Origin: Paraburkholderia bryophila
GTDB taxonomy: Bacteria; Pseudomonadota; Gammaproteobacteria; Burkholderiales; Burkholderiaceae
Assembly: GCF_013409255.1 (NCBI RefSeq)
Contig: NZ_JACCAS010000001.1
Coordinates: 1,302,001-1,366,000 of the forward strand
Length of the DNA: 64,000 nucleotides
Direction: 5' to 3'
Shown: one piece after another, positions 36,710 through 44,960 of the stretch
Position numbering within the stretch: the stretch's first letter is position 1
Layout of the letters: every line of letters begins with the position of its first letter
The notes under the pieces: generated by a model
What the model was told of the DNA's origin: nothing
What the model saw: only the letters and a program-made list of their open reading frames with translations
The model's database searches: none
Program-made: the position numbers and the translations under genes

Positions 36710-37969
36710 TTGAGCACAACGTCGAGCCGAGGTGAGAGCGCAAGCGGAAATGTTGCGCCGGCAGATAGTCAGGACAGACTCGTCACTTGGGCCTTGGCAT
36801 TGGCGCAGCTGGTCTCCTGGGGCTCCGTGTATTACTCGTTTTCGTTGCTGGTCGTGCCCATGGAGCAAACCATGGGTTGGAGCCGGACGGCGACGAACGC
36901 GGCCTTGTCCGTGGGGCTGCTGGTTTCCGGCTTCGCGGCGTATCCCATTGGCCGCTGGATTGACCATGGGCTGGGCCGCCGGGTCATGGTCGTCGGGTCA
37001 GTTATCGCTGCCGCCATGCTGTTGCTCTGGGCCGACGCGCAGTCGCTAACGTTACTTTTCGTTGCCTGGATTGGCCTTGGGATTGCGATGGCGGCAACGT
37101 TCTACGACCCGGTGTTCGCAGTCGTGACCCATCGGTACCCAAAGAGTTTCAGAACGAAAATCACGCTGATTACGCTCGTGGCCGGGTTTGCCAGCACGGT
37201 CTTCATCCCACTGACGCAATTCCTGGTTGGCTCGGTTGGATGGCGGACGTCACTCGTGGTTCTTGCCATTGCGAACCTCGTCGTCTGCCTGCCAATTCAT
37301 GTGCTCGCCATTCGCTCGTCGCGTTCGGACGCGAGTCCACGGCCTAGCCGCGGCGCGGTCAAGCTCGCAAATGACGAGGCAACACGCCGCGCACTTCGGA
37401 CGCCAACGTTCTGGGCCCTCGCTGTGTGCTTCACGGCCTATTACGCGACTTTCGCGGCGCTCACGTTCCATCTGGTGCCATTGATGGTAGAGCGAAGAGT
37501 ATCGAACGCGGTGCTCGTCACAACCATGGCACTCATCGGCCCCGCACAGGTAGCCGCTCGGGCAGTGTGGTTCACTTTCGGGCGAACGGTCCACGTGAGC
37601 ACTATTGGCGTCATCGTTGTGACGCTTTTCCCGCTGTCGACCATCGTTCTCATAGGCGCCGGTCACTCGGCCGCCTTGTTATGGCTGTTCGCACTCTGCT
37701 ACGGCGCTGCAAACGGAATGATGACAATCCTGCGGGGTACCATCGTCCAGGACCTGATGTGGACCGAAGGTTATGGTGCAGTCAGCGGCATGCTGTCATT
37801 CCCATCCAATATCGCCAAAGGGATAGCGCCAATCGCTGCCGCAAGCATCTGGACGCTCACTCACGGCTACGTCGCTGTCGAGTGGACGGTTTTTCTCGTC
37901 TCGATACTGTCGGCAATCGCGTTTTTCGTCGCGGTCCGATTCAGCCGCCATGCAACCCGCGTCACCTGA
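36710..37969 (+). CDS. MFS transporter in arsenic operon
   Basis: A 419-residue major facilitator protein with twelve hydrophobic segments. The MFS loop motif after TM2 reads GRWIDHGLGRR. A TTG start at 36710 is chosen from AGAGG 9 bases upstream; the first internal ATG would remove TM1. It is probably cotranscribed with the SGNH-like gene and followed by arsN2. MFS exporters such as ArsK and ArsJ are known in arsenic operons; no adjacent GAPDH gene is present, arguing against ArsJ. The substrate is unknown. Confidence 0.8.
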   Translation: MSTTSSRGESASGNVAPADSQDRLVTWALALAQLVSWGSVYYSFSLLVVPMEQTMGWSRTATNAALSVGLLVSGFAAYPIGRWIDHGLGRRVMVVGSVIAAAMLLLWADAQSLTLLFVAWIGLGIAMAATFYDPVFAVVTHRYPKSFRTKITLITLVAGFASTVFIPLTQFLVGSVGWRTSLVVLAIANLVVCLPIHVLAIRSSRSDASPRPSRGAVKLANDEATRRALRTPTFWALAVCFTAYYATFAALTFHLVPLMVERRVSNAVLVTTMALIGPAQVAARAVWFTFGRTVHVSTIGVIVVTLFPLSTIVLIGAGHSAALLWLFALCYGAANGMMTILRGTIVQDLMWTEGYGAVSGMLSFPSNIAKGIAPIAAASIWTLTHGYVAVEWTVFLVSILSAIAFFVAVRFSRHATRVT

Positions 37970-38003
37970 AAGTTGCTCAAATTTCTAAAACATCGATAAG
38001 GCC

Positions 38004-38438
38004 ATGAAAATACGTCCGGCACAAAACGACGACCTTGGCGCCATCAAGGCACTGCTGGCAGGAAATGACCTTCCGTCCTCCGACGTGACGGCCGAGCTAC
38101 TGAAGGACTTCGTGGTTGCCGAAGATACGAATGGCATCCTCGTAGGCAACATCGGGCTAGAAAGATTTGGACGCGATGCGCTACTGCGGTCGCTGGTGGT
38201 GACGGAGGCTGCCCGCGATAGTGGTTTAGGTGGCAATCTAGTGGCTCAGGCGGAAGACTTCGCGCGGAACTCAGAGGTTGGTGAGTTGTGGTTGCTGACC
38301 ACGACCGCCGCCGAGTTCTTCCGGCGCGCTGGCTACGTTACTGTCGACCGCGCGGCGGCACCCGATAAAGTCCAAGCCAGCATGCAATTCGCTGCCTTGT
38401 GCCCGGCGTCTGCGGTTTGCATGAAGAAGCGCCTTTGA
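38004..38438 (+). CDS. arsN2: ArsN2-type GNAT acetyltransferase
   Basis: A 144-residue GNAT protein with the ArsN2 pattern: IRPAQNDDL at the start, LLRSLVVTEAARDSGLGGNL (acetyl-CoA loop), LWLLTTTAAEFFRRAGY, and LCPASAVCM at the C-terminus. ArsN2 proteins occur in arsenic operons; the related ArsN1 acetylates arsinothricin. The substrate of ArsN2 is uncertain. It lies 34 bases after the MFS gene in the same direction and is the last arsenic gene of the island. Confidence 0.88.
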   Translation: MKIRPAQNDDLGAIKALLAGNDLPSSDVTAELLKDFVVAEDTNGILVGNIGLERFGRDALLRSLVVTEAARDSGLGGNLVAQAEDFARNSEVGELWLLTTTAAEFFRRAGYVTVDRAAAPDKVQASMQFAALCPASAVCMKKRL

Positions 38439-38580
38439 CCCGCCGAAGTTATTGGCCGTGACTGTCGACCCACGTACGCTCCGACGCTAATCTAGCAACC
38501 CGCGCTCCGTACCCGGTTTCGCACGTCCCGAGCCATCGTCAAAACGACTTCGGGGCACCTCTGTCGCGTATCGACGGTTG

Positions 38581-38799
38581 TTATCCCTTGCGCCACTTAT
38601 CCGGCTTTCCGGATGTCGTGGTTCGAACTCGCTCAACATGAACCGCTGCGTTCGGGTTCATCTGCTTTGCACGCTCTATCGCTTGGGCCTGCGTCTGCGT
38701 CACTGCGCTTGCTCGTTCCGAATCAGGCTTCCGCACGGCGTACGTCTTGTCGTCGCGGCGTTCTACAAACAGATTGTTGCTATCTTTCTTGCCGGTCAT
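38581..38799 (-). CDS. DUF2188 protein
   Basis: A 72-residue basic protein starting MTGKKDSNNLFVERRDD. It matches the DUF2188 layout: V.R.DD.TYAVRK, then a helix with TQAQAIERAK, then a short strand ending VHVERV. The ATG at 38799 has GAGG 6 bases upstream. DUF2188 proteins are small and widespread and have no defined role. It stands alone between arsN2 and the lipoprotein gene. Confidence 0.75.
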   Translation of the reverse strand: MTGKKDSNNLFVERRDDKTYAVRKPDSERASAVTQTQAQAIERAKQMNPNAAVHVERVRTTTSGKPDKWRKG

Positions 38800-38993
38800 G
38801 AAAAACCTCACAGAGATAGGAAATTACGTGCAGTAGACGGCTTTATCGTCATTGAACATACTGCCTATAGCAAAGATATGCAAGTCTGCTACCACATATG
38901 GCGACGGACGAAAGCCCGCAGCTGAGCCGCGTAACTAGGCTGGCGCGTCTCAAGCTTCGAGAGGCGCCTCGCGTAGTTTCAGTGGTGTCGCTA

Positions 38994-39461
38994 TCAACTG
39001 TAATACTTGACCAGTTGCACGAATCCGTTGGGGAGTCGACGAACGGCGAGGTCGTGACCAGCAGCCTGGCTCAATGCAAAACCGCCAAACTGAACGCCCC
39101 CGCCGAAAGTGACGCCGGGAGTCATCTGAACACCGTTGATGTCGACCGGCACCTTGGGCGAGAAACTGCCGTCAGAGGTGACCGCAAAGACTTCATCAAA
39201 ATGAACACGCACAAGGCCGTCCGCATCTGGCGTTGCGCTCTGCGCCGCTGCGGCCTGTTGGGCATTCGCCTGCTCAGCTTGAGCGGGCGCGTTGAGAACT
39301 GCTGACGCCGCTTGAGCCTCCGGAGCGTTCGTTGCCGCAGCAGCCTGGGTAGCGGGCGCCGATGCCGCGTTATCGCTGGCCGCATCCTGTTTGTCGCCGC
39401 ATGCAGCGGTCAGTGCGGCCGCGATAAGGGCAGCCGTCAGAATCAATTGCTTCGTCTTCAT
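38994..39461 (-). CDS. Putative lipoprotein
   Basis: A 155-residue protein with a signal peptide and lipobox (ALTAAC at residues 17-22). A long Ala/Gln-rich linker (about 25-85) precedes a C-terminal domain of about 60 residues with Gly-rich turns (VTFGGGVQFGGFAL). It is probably anchored to a membrane facing the periplasm. The linker is biased in composition, so family searches will match only the last third. No function suggested. Confidence 0.65.
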   Translation of the reverse strand: MKTKQLILTAALIAAALTAACGDKQDAASDNAASAPATQAAAATNAPEAQAASAVLNAPAQAEQANAQQAAAAQSATPDADGLVRVHFDEVFAVTSDGSFSPKVPVDINGVQMTPGVTFGGGVQFGGFALSQAAGHDLAVRRLPNGFVQLVKYYS

Positions 39462-39797
39462 GTTTAAGTCGCCGGTGGGCTCGTTATTTACGGTAAGGGG
39501 AATAACGGCCACCTCATGAAAAGCTTGAGATTTGTCTGACGAAATCTTGTTTCGTGCATGCTTGTCGCCGTGCCCCATCGACGCTCATCCCGGTCCAACA
39601 GGCGTGTGAGGTGTCAATCACCGGGTGTCTCGAGGGGCGGTCTGAGCCCCCAACCAGCGGAACACGTTCTTGATGGCCGCAGGTAGCAAGCGATGCGGCC
39701 TTTTGCCTTTTCCTCCGCAGGTCCTCACATCTAAAACGCATAGCTAGATTTTCAGGAGGGCCGTCGAGCGAGGCGGCCACTTACTGCCAGGAGAGCT
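39462..39797. other. 336 bases without a gene
   Basis: Overlapping short frames cross this stretch, but none has a ribosome binding site or family features. It should hold the promoters of the lipoprotein (leftwards) and of the gene at 39798 (rightwards). I see no insertion sequence ends or long repeats. Confidence 0.4.
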
Positions 39798-40409
39798 ATG
39801 CCCCGTGTCACACGACGCGGGCCGTTTAATTGGGAGCTACCCGACCAGGGATTCGATGGGTTGCACTATGCCGGCTCGGTGCCGGTAGGTGCGCAGGACA
39901 TGCGCAGGGCGACGGACAACGCGCAAGCGCGTCTCGAGGCGGCCAAGGCCGGTGGGTTTAGGCGGTTCGAGCGCACTGAAGCGGTTCAGTGGACCAAAGA
40001 CGTTAAGGGGTGTTTGGCTGAGGCAATCGGTGTTCCGCTCGCCGACATCGTCGCAATGGACCGACGAGAGCCTTTCGCGTCCACGGCGCCTGTTGCGGAC
40101 CAGCCGATACGGGATGTCGACGTAACAATAGGATGCCGCCGGTTTGATATCAAGGCGTCCTGCGACCGGCTGCCTGGAATCCAGGAGCGCAACGACAGAT
40201 ATTTCGCGGTCAACGCCGACCAACTCTCGCGCTACGAGAGTCTTGGTTACGACGGCCTGATGTTTGTCCGCATCGTCAAAGAGGGCAAGTTGGCGGACGT
40301 CTGGTTCGTGAGTTTGCAGGAAGTGCGGCGGGCCAAAAGGCATCCTGCCGTGACAGAGAACGTCAGTGACTGGTATGCGGTGACGATACCGCGAACCACC
40401 GACGCGTGA
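39798..40409 (+). CDS. Possible PD-(D/E)XK nuclease-fold protein
   Basis: Predicted 203-residue soluble protein with GGAG 7 bases upstream of the ATG. Residues about 103-118 read DVDVTIGCRRFDIKAS, which fits the D...(D/E)XK core of restriction-like nucleases. The following part (NADQLSRYESLGYDGLMFVRI) resembles the strand pair after that core. A stand-alone restriction-type nuclease is one possibility, but no methylase is nearby. It lies next to a DUF2971 gene at the edge of the defence-like region. Confidence 0.5.
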   Translation: MPRVTRRGPFNWELPDQGFDGLHYAGSVPVGAQDMRRATDNAQARLEAAKAGGFRRFERTEAVQWTKDVKGCLAEAIGVPLADIVAMDRREPFASTAPVADQPIRDVDVTIGCRRFDIKASCDRLPGIQERNDRYFAVNADQLSRYESLGYDGLMFVRIVKEGKLADVWFVSLQEVRRAKRHPAVTENVSDWYAVTIPRTTDA

Positions 40410-40532
40410 GATTAACGGGTAGCCCGAGACGGCTCGCAACCACAATTTTTTAAGAGCGATATGACAACACCACAAACACGGCGGACGGAAGCGCCGCCAT
40501 AGAAATGAGGCCCCGACCTACGGCCGTCTTAA

Positions 40533-41429
40533 CTATACAGTCTTGTTCACGATTGGACTCATGGGATGGTGGTCAATCATCCAGCGAGCCGCTTCGGCAT
40601 GGAAGCCGCTTGTGCCGAGGAATATGTGAGCGGTCCGCGCAGAGACAGTCGGATTCCGAAAGTCGCCGGGATACAGAATGACCTCCTGGCGAAACCCGTA
40701 ACCCACATTGTCGACAGCTGACAGCGTTAGCCCAATTTTCGTGTCTTTCAAGAGCTGGTAAATCTCTTGCTGCTGAGGGACCGGTGTCCGCTCGCCGAGC
40801 GCGACCGACACGATAGCTTCTTGGGGAATATCCGCAGTGAAGACCGGAAATTTTCTTATGTCGAGGTGCTCCGTCTTCTTGCAGTCCCGAAGGGGACGCA
40901 CAATCCGCACCTCTTGTTCGTATTTCCATTCGACGGATTTGGAGCATAGCTCCGCCAAAGGAACAGGCTCGGATTTATACGAGTCGATGTGTTTCCTCGG
41001 GCGCTCCTCAACGTATTCGACCTCGATTTGACCGGCGAAGAACTCATGGTCGGCGTCGAAGGCGATGACCGCACCTTGGTACTGGTCAGCGTAATGCGAC
41101 CACATCAAGATTGAGTTGGGAGCCTTGGACAGGCAAAGGATGCCTATCTGCTGATTGAGTTCGACGAGTATGTGTCGTGACGTGATATCGCTGGCCACCT
41201 GTCCATCAGTGAGCTGAACGACCGCCGTCAGCAGGGTCTCACGCCGGGGAGCGAGTATGTCGAACGAGAAGCCGATTCGGTCTCCCGCCTGGTCTGCTGG
41301 GACGACTATCTCCGGCAACAGCTCGAATGGGTCGTTGAACCCACCCGGCTGGGTCATGCGGATGGACCCTCCAAGTATCCTCTTTAGCGTGTCGATGCTG
41401 ACGTACTTGTGCAGCCGGTGCTTGGCCAT
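40533..41429 (-). CDS. DUF2971 protein
   Basis: A 298-residue protein with the DUF2971 features: LHKYVSIDTLKRIL near the start, PGGFNDPFE, ILCLSKAPNSILMWSHYADQYQGAVIAFD, and KSVEWKYEQEVRIV. These proteins are frequent on mobile elements and in defence islands; the W.HYA..H.G core resembles ADP-ribosyltransferase-like arrangements, but activity is not established. The ATG at 41429 is chosen because upstream in-frame codons run into the divergent promoter region. It is divergent from the glycosylase gene. Confidence 0.8.
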   Translation of the reverse strand: MAKHRLHKYVSIDTLKRILGGSIRMTQPGGFNDPFELLPEIVVPADQAGDRIGFSFDILAPRRETLLTAVVQLTDGQVASDITSRHILVELNQQIGILCLSKAPNSILMWSHYADQYQGAVIAFDADHEFFAGQIEVEYVEERPRKHIDSYKSEPVPLAELCSKSVEWKYEQEVRIVRPLRDCKKTEHLDIRKFPVFTADIPQEAIVSVALGERTPVPQQQEIYQLLKDTKIGLTLSAVDNVGYGFRQEVILYPGDFRNPTVSARTAHIFLGTSGFHAEAARWMIDHHPMSPIVNKTV

Positions 41430-41720
41430 CACTACCTCGTATCTGAGTGTGGAACTTGCGATGAGTAATTGCGGGCCAGCCATAGCCCTTGTGCTCCAGG
41501 TCTCGCCCATTTTGCGCAAACGAAACAATTGTGCAGCCGCGCAAGAGTGAAGCAAATCAACCGACGCGTGTGGCAAGAAAGGTGGTACATCGGATTTTCT
41601 CTTCCTATACTCGACAGAGCATGTTGCCTATCGTGTCCGCAGGCCTGTTGTATCATTCGGCGCTTCACGAATTTCGCGTGCCTATTGCCGCGTAAATATT
41701 ACCTAACCAGCTTCGGCCCC

Positions 41721-42503
41721 ATGCAAACCATGTACGCTCATATCGCGGGCGAATTCCGCGAACTGACACTGCCGCCGGTGCACGAAGAAGTGCTTCCCGG
41801 GCTTCCGTGGGGAGCATTCGATGAACTGATGACGCCAGCCTATTGGCGCGGTCAGGCGTGGCAGCACACTGAGTCCGGGACGTTCTGCGATTTCCGCCTG
41901 GGTCGTACTTTGCAGGAAGAGGTCGCGGCCTGTTTGCTCGGTGGCTGGGGCATGCCGGCAGAGTTGGCGCTGGCCGCCTACTCGCGTGTTCGTGAAAAAG
42001 ACATGCTGCGCGCGGGCACCACGGCTCAGGAGCTTGAAGAGGTTCTGAGCGAACCGTTCACCTTCCACGGTCGAGCCCGTAAATATCGATTCATCCGACA
42101 GAAAGCCAAGTATTTGAGCGGCTGTCTTCAGCGGTTGCACTCTTTCACTCCGCCCGACGACGACATTGTCTTCCGGGACCAGTTGAATGAGCTTCCTGGT
42201 ATCGGACTGAAAACAGCATCGTGGATTGTTCGCAATTTGCGTCCGCAGAGTGAAGTTGCGATTCTGGATATTCACATCCTGCGCGTAGGCCAACATCTCG
42301 GTCTCTTCCCGGAAGAATGGCAACCGGAGACTCACTATCGGAAACTGGAGGCGCGCTTCATTGCCTTCGCACGCGCGATTGATGTCTCGGCTGCGACCCT
42401 TGACGGACTGATGTGGGACCACATGCGCCAGCTGTCAGTCATTATGAGGAAGGTCCAGGTCCAAGCGGCCGAGCAACTCGACCTGTTTGGCAACGCCCAC
42501 TGA
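41721..42503 (+). CDS. OGG-like HhH-GPD base glycosylase
   Basis: A 260-residue protein of the HhH-GPD superfamily. The helix-hairpin-helix with catalytic lysine is LPGIGLKTASWIVRN (K164), and the catalytic Asp follows in AILDIHILR (D183), as in 8-oxoguanine glycosylase/lyases. It would excise a modified purine from DNA, or act on another nucleic acid. The start has no strong ribosome binding site; 41730 is an alternative. It ends 21 bases from the convergent nitroreductase stop. OGG-like genes with QueC-like genes also occur in type IV CBASS. Confidence 0.8.
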   Translation: MQTMYAHIAGEFRELTLPPVHEEVLPGLPWGAFDELMTPAYWRGQAWQHTESGTFCDFRLGRTLQEEVAACLLGGWGMPAELALAAYSRVREKDMLRAGTTAQELEEVLSEPFTFHGRARKYRFIRQKAKYLSGCLQRLHSFTPPDDDIVFRDQLNELPGIGLKTASWIVRNLRPQSEVAILDIHILRVGQHLGLFPEEWQPETHYRKLEARFIAFARAIDVSAATLDGLMWDHMRQLSVIMRKVQVQAAEQLDLFGNAH

Positions 42504-42524
42504 CAGTTGCTGTGCTTCGGTAAG

Positions 42525-43181
42525 TCAGGCCGACAGTCCAATAGCCGCCGCTCCGACAGCAAGTAGTTGCTCGGCCCCGGGCAAACTATCAACGACCTCG
42601 TTGCCAACGATTCCCAGCGGGCAGAATCCTAGCCCGTACGATTCGGCAGCGAGCGCAAGTGTCTGGAGCAACGTTCCCGAATCACGCCACACCAGCGATT
42701 CGCTTTTCTCGTATGCGGCCATTGGCCTCGCCATGTCGGCGATGAGCACAATGAACGCTCCATCTGCGTCCGGAAGCATGCGTTTGCATTTGCTCACCCA
42801 GCTTGTGCGCAGCTCGGCAGGGACGTTCAGCTCTTCGAGAACAGACTCGTCCGCGTTCACTCGATAGACAGTGGCACCGGCAAACAGCAAAACAGAGATT
42901 GGGTGTAACGCCCCCGCTGAAAGCGCGGGGCGGCGACTTCGCCGCAGCGGGTCGCCGTCCTTCCAAAACCGCGGCACTAGGGCGAGACGCAGCGCATCGA
43001 CGAGTTCGTCGAGCGGCGCTGACGTCAGTGCTCGAACCGAGCGCCGACTTTCGAAGACATCCAGGAAAGACCTCTCCGCCGGCGCGCTATGCTGCCCGAA
43101 CGGCACAACCCGCAAAATCGGCCAGGGATAGTCCTGGAACGGACCATCCCGGAGAGGCTGGGGGTCTTCAGTATGGGTCAA
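42525..43181 (-). CDS. SagB-type nitroreductase-like protein
   Basis: A 218-residue flavin-fold protein. ESRRSVRALTSAPL near the start and RPALSAGALHPISVLLF match the SagB/ThcOx branch of nitroreductases, whose members oxidise azolines or dehydrogenate small molecules. I place a TTG start at 43181, because GGAGGAA lies 7 bases upstream inside the queC-like gene; the 14-base overlap implies coupling. ATG codons further up would overlap that gene far more. FMN-dependent redox work on the QueC product or a modified protein is possible. Confidence 0.75.
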   Translation of the reverse strand: MTHTEDPQPLRDGPFQDYPWPILRVVPFGQHSAPAERSFLDVFESRRSVRALTSAPLDELVDALRLALVPRFWKDGDPLRRSRRPALSAGALHPISVLLFAGATVYRVNADESVLEELNVPAELRTSWVSKCKRMLPDADGAFIVLIADMARPMAAYEKSESLVWRDSGTLLQTLALAAESYGLGFCPLGIVGNEVVDSLPGAEQLLAVGAAAIGLSA

Positions 43182-43764
43182 CGCCGAGTTCCTCCAGCAC
43201 CTCGTAGTGCTTCGCGCACCCTCGACACATTCCGCAAGCTTCATTGGCAACATGGCAAGAGTGAGCCCACGCGAGAACCTCCGCGGGGACGCCTGAAGCC
43301 TTGATAAGCTCCGCACCGCTTAGCTTGATTGCCGGTGCGGCGAGCGCTATCGAACCCTCCTGGCAAGCCAGGACAGCATTCATCGCCGCCAGGAATTCGG
43401 GTTTGCCGTCGGCATGCATTCCATCGGTACGAAGGGTTCCGATTAACAGAGCGTTCACGTTGAGCGCGACTGCTTTCATTGCGGCCAACGTGACTAACAT
43501 CTGATTCCGGAACGGCCACCATTCTGAAACCGGCGCAAGCTCAGACGCTGCTTGACCGGCCATATCGCCACTGCCAAGTGCTCGAAGGTCAGCTTCGATG
43601 ACATGATGTTCAATACCCAATGCTTCGCATACTGCGCCCGCAGCTCGAACCTCGGCTTGCGCGGCACATTGACCGTACGCGACCGTGATTGCGACTTCGG
43701 GCTTCTTCCAGTACGCGATGGCTATTGAATCCATCCCGCCGGATAACAGCAAGGCCGTTCTCAT
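43168..43764 (-). CDS. QueC-like ATP-dependent enzyme
   Basis: A 198-residue PP-loop protein. The ATP pyrophosphatase loop is SGGMDS (residues 8-13), WPFRNQML matches the QueC PxRN block, and four cysteines (C170, C177, C180, C183) form the QueC zinc site. QueC turns 7-carboxy-7-deazaguanine into the amide and nitrile (preQ0). No queD, queE or queF is nearby, so a housekeeping role is unlikely. The ATG at 43764 overlaps the previous stop (ATGA); the longer frame to 43818 is rejected for that reason. Confidence 0.85.
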   Translation of the reverse strand: MRTALLLSGGMDSIAIAYWKKPEVAITVAYGQCAAQAEVRAAGAVCEALGIEHHVIEADLRALGSGDMAGQAASELAPVSEWWPFRNQMLVTLAAMKAVALNVNALLIGTLRTDGMHADGKPEFLAAMNAVLACQEGSIALAAPAIKLSGAELIKASGVPAEVLAWAHSCHVANEACGMCRGCAKHYEVLEELGVDPY

Positions 43765-44960
43765 GCTTTCCATGCCGTGTGATGCAACGCGGTGACGAAG
43801 TCGAAGAAGACCTTGCACTTGGAGCCGGTAACCATCTTGAGGTCCTCCTCAGTTACGGACTGGGCAAGAACGTAAACAGGGAGATTCTTCGCTCTGGCGT
43901 AGCCCGCCTCGAAAACAGTGCCCGCATCGAGGCCATCCAATATCGCGAAGACCCGGTCACACGTATCGAGCGCAGCCAAGTCAGCAGGTCCCACTACTTC
44001 TGCAGGGCCAGGGCCGATGTCGTGCACTGGAGAAAACACCGTCAGCCCCAACTCGGTCAGGTAGCGTCGTGCCTCGTCGACGAGCCAACGCTGCCCCAGA
44101 TTGAAGAAGGGGCTTGCGACGTAGACCTTCCCCGGTACTGTTGACGCCGGTACACGCTGCGCCTGCGAAAGCTCAGCAGCCGATGCGACTGGCAACGCCA
44201 TCGTTTCCGCATACTGTGAAACGGCGCGCGAAGCCAGCTCTGCCGCAGTCCCGGGACTTTCACGGTGCACGGCCCATCGCGCTGCAAACACGGCAGCGAA
44301 CACGTCCCCAGAACCGATAGTCCACACTAGGTCACTACGGTAAGCGGGAATCAGCATTGGATTCGTAGCCGCGGTATGGACATATGCGCCTACCGGCCCC
44401 GATTTGACGACCACAACTTCTGCGCCAAGCTGAATCAGCTTGGCGGCGGCTTTCACTGGGTCGAGCTCGCCAGCCATCGCTACGATTTCGCTGCGGTTTC
44501 CCACGATGGCGAGATGGTCGGCTTTGCTGCCGTTCTCCCAAAATGACTCCGGGTTGAATGCCGATTGCGGGTCGTACACACACCACGTGGCGTCAACTCT
44601 TGCCGCCCCCTCCAGCATGCCGAAACGCAACACCGCTTCGTCTTGTACTTCAATTGGCGCGTACTTTGGGATGGAGGATAGGGCCGGTCGCAGCACCGGC
44701 GTCGACATGCAATGCACATATTCGAACGAAATCCCGGTCTCTGCTGGTGTCGTGACCAGGTCGAACTTGAAGACCTCCGCTGCCGTACGAAACTCATCCT
44801 CGAGTTCCTGGCAGGCATACGTGCGTAACGTCACCTTTCCGACGTGACCGACGATTGCCGTCGCCGCTCGCCCACCGGAGCCATAAATTTGGTCCCATGC
44901 TGGCCAGAGGCACTGTTCGTGATAAACGCCGCCGACTACGGTTATCGCATTCGACGTCAT
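43761..44960 (-). CDS. PfkB kinase-deoxyribosyltransferase fusion
   Basis: A 399-residue two-domain protein. Residues 1-270 have the PfkB sugar/nucleoside kinase fold, with VVGG at the N-terminus and the catalytic base D219 in TIGSGDVFAA. Residues 277-399 match nucleoside 2-deoxyribosyltransferase: VYVASPFF, a middle Asp pair (ALDTCDRVFAILDG), and E351 in GTVFEAGYA. The fusion suggests sequential action on a nucleoside: base release or exchange and phosphorylation. The ATG at 44960 overlaps the stop of the small upstream gene (ATGA). Confidence 0.85.
   Translation of the reverse strand: MTSNAITVVGGVYHEQCLWPAWDQIYGSGGRAATAIVGHVGKVTLRTYACQELEDEFRTAAEVFKFDLVTTPAETGISFEYVHCMSTPVLRPALSSIPKYAPIEVQDEAVLRFGMLEGAARVDATWCVYDPQSAFNPESFWENGSKADHLAIVGNRSEIVAMAGELDPVKAAAKLIQLGAEVVVVKSGPVGAYVHTAATNPMLIPAYRSDLVWTIGSGDVFAAVFAARWAVHRESPGTAAELASRAVSQYAETMALPVASAAELSQAQRVPASTVPGKVYVASPFFNLGQRWLVDEARRYLTELGLTVFSPVHDIGPGPAEVVGPADLAALDTCDRVFAILDGLDAGTVFEAGYARAKNLPVYVLAQSVTEEDLKMVTGSKCKVFFDFVTALHHTAWKA

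Noticed and set aside
36004..37969. ArsJ-GAPDH arsenate efflux pair
   Set aside because: The gene before the MFS transporter is not a glyceraldehyde-3-phosphate dehydrogenase.
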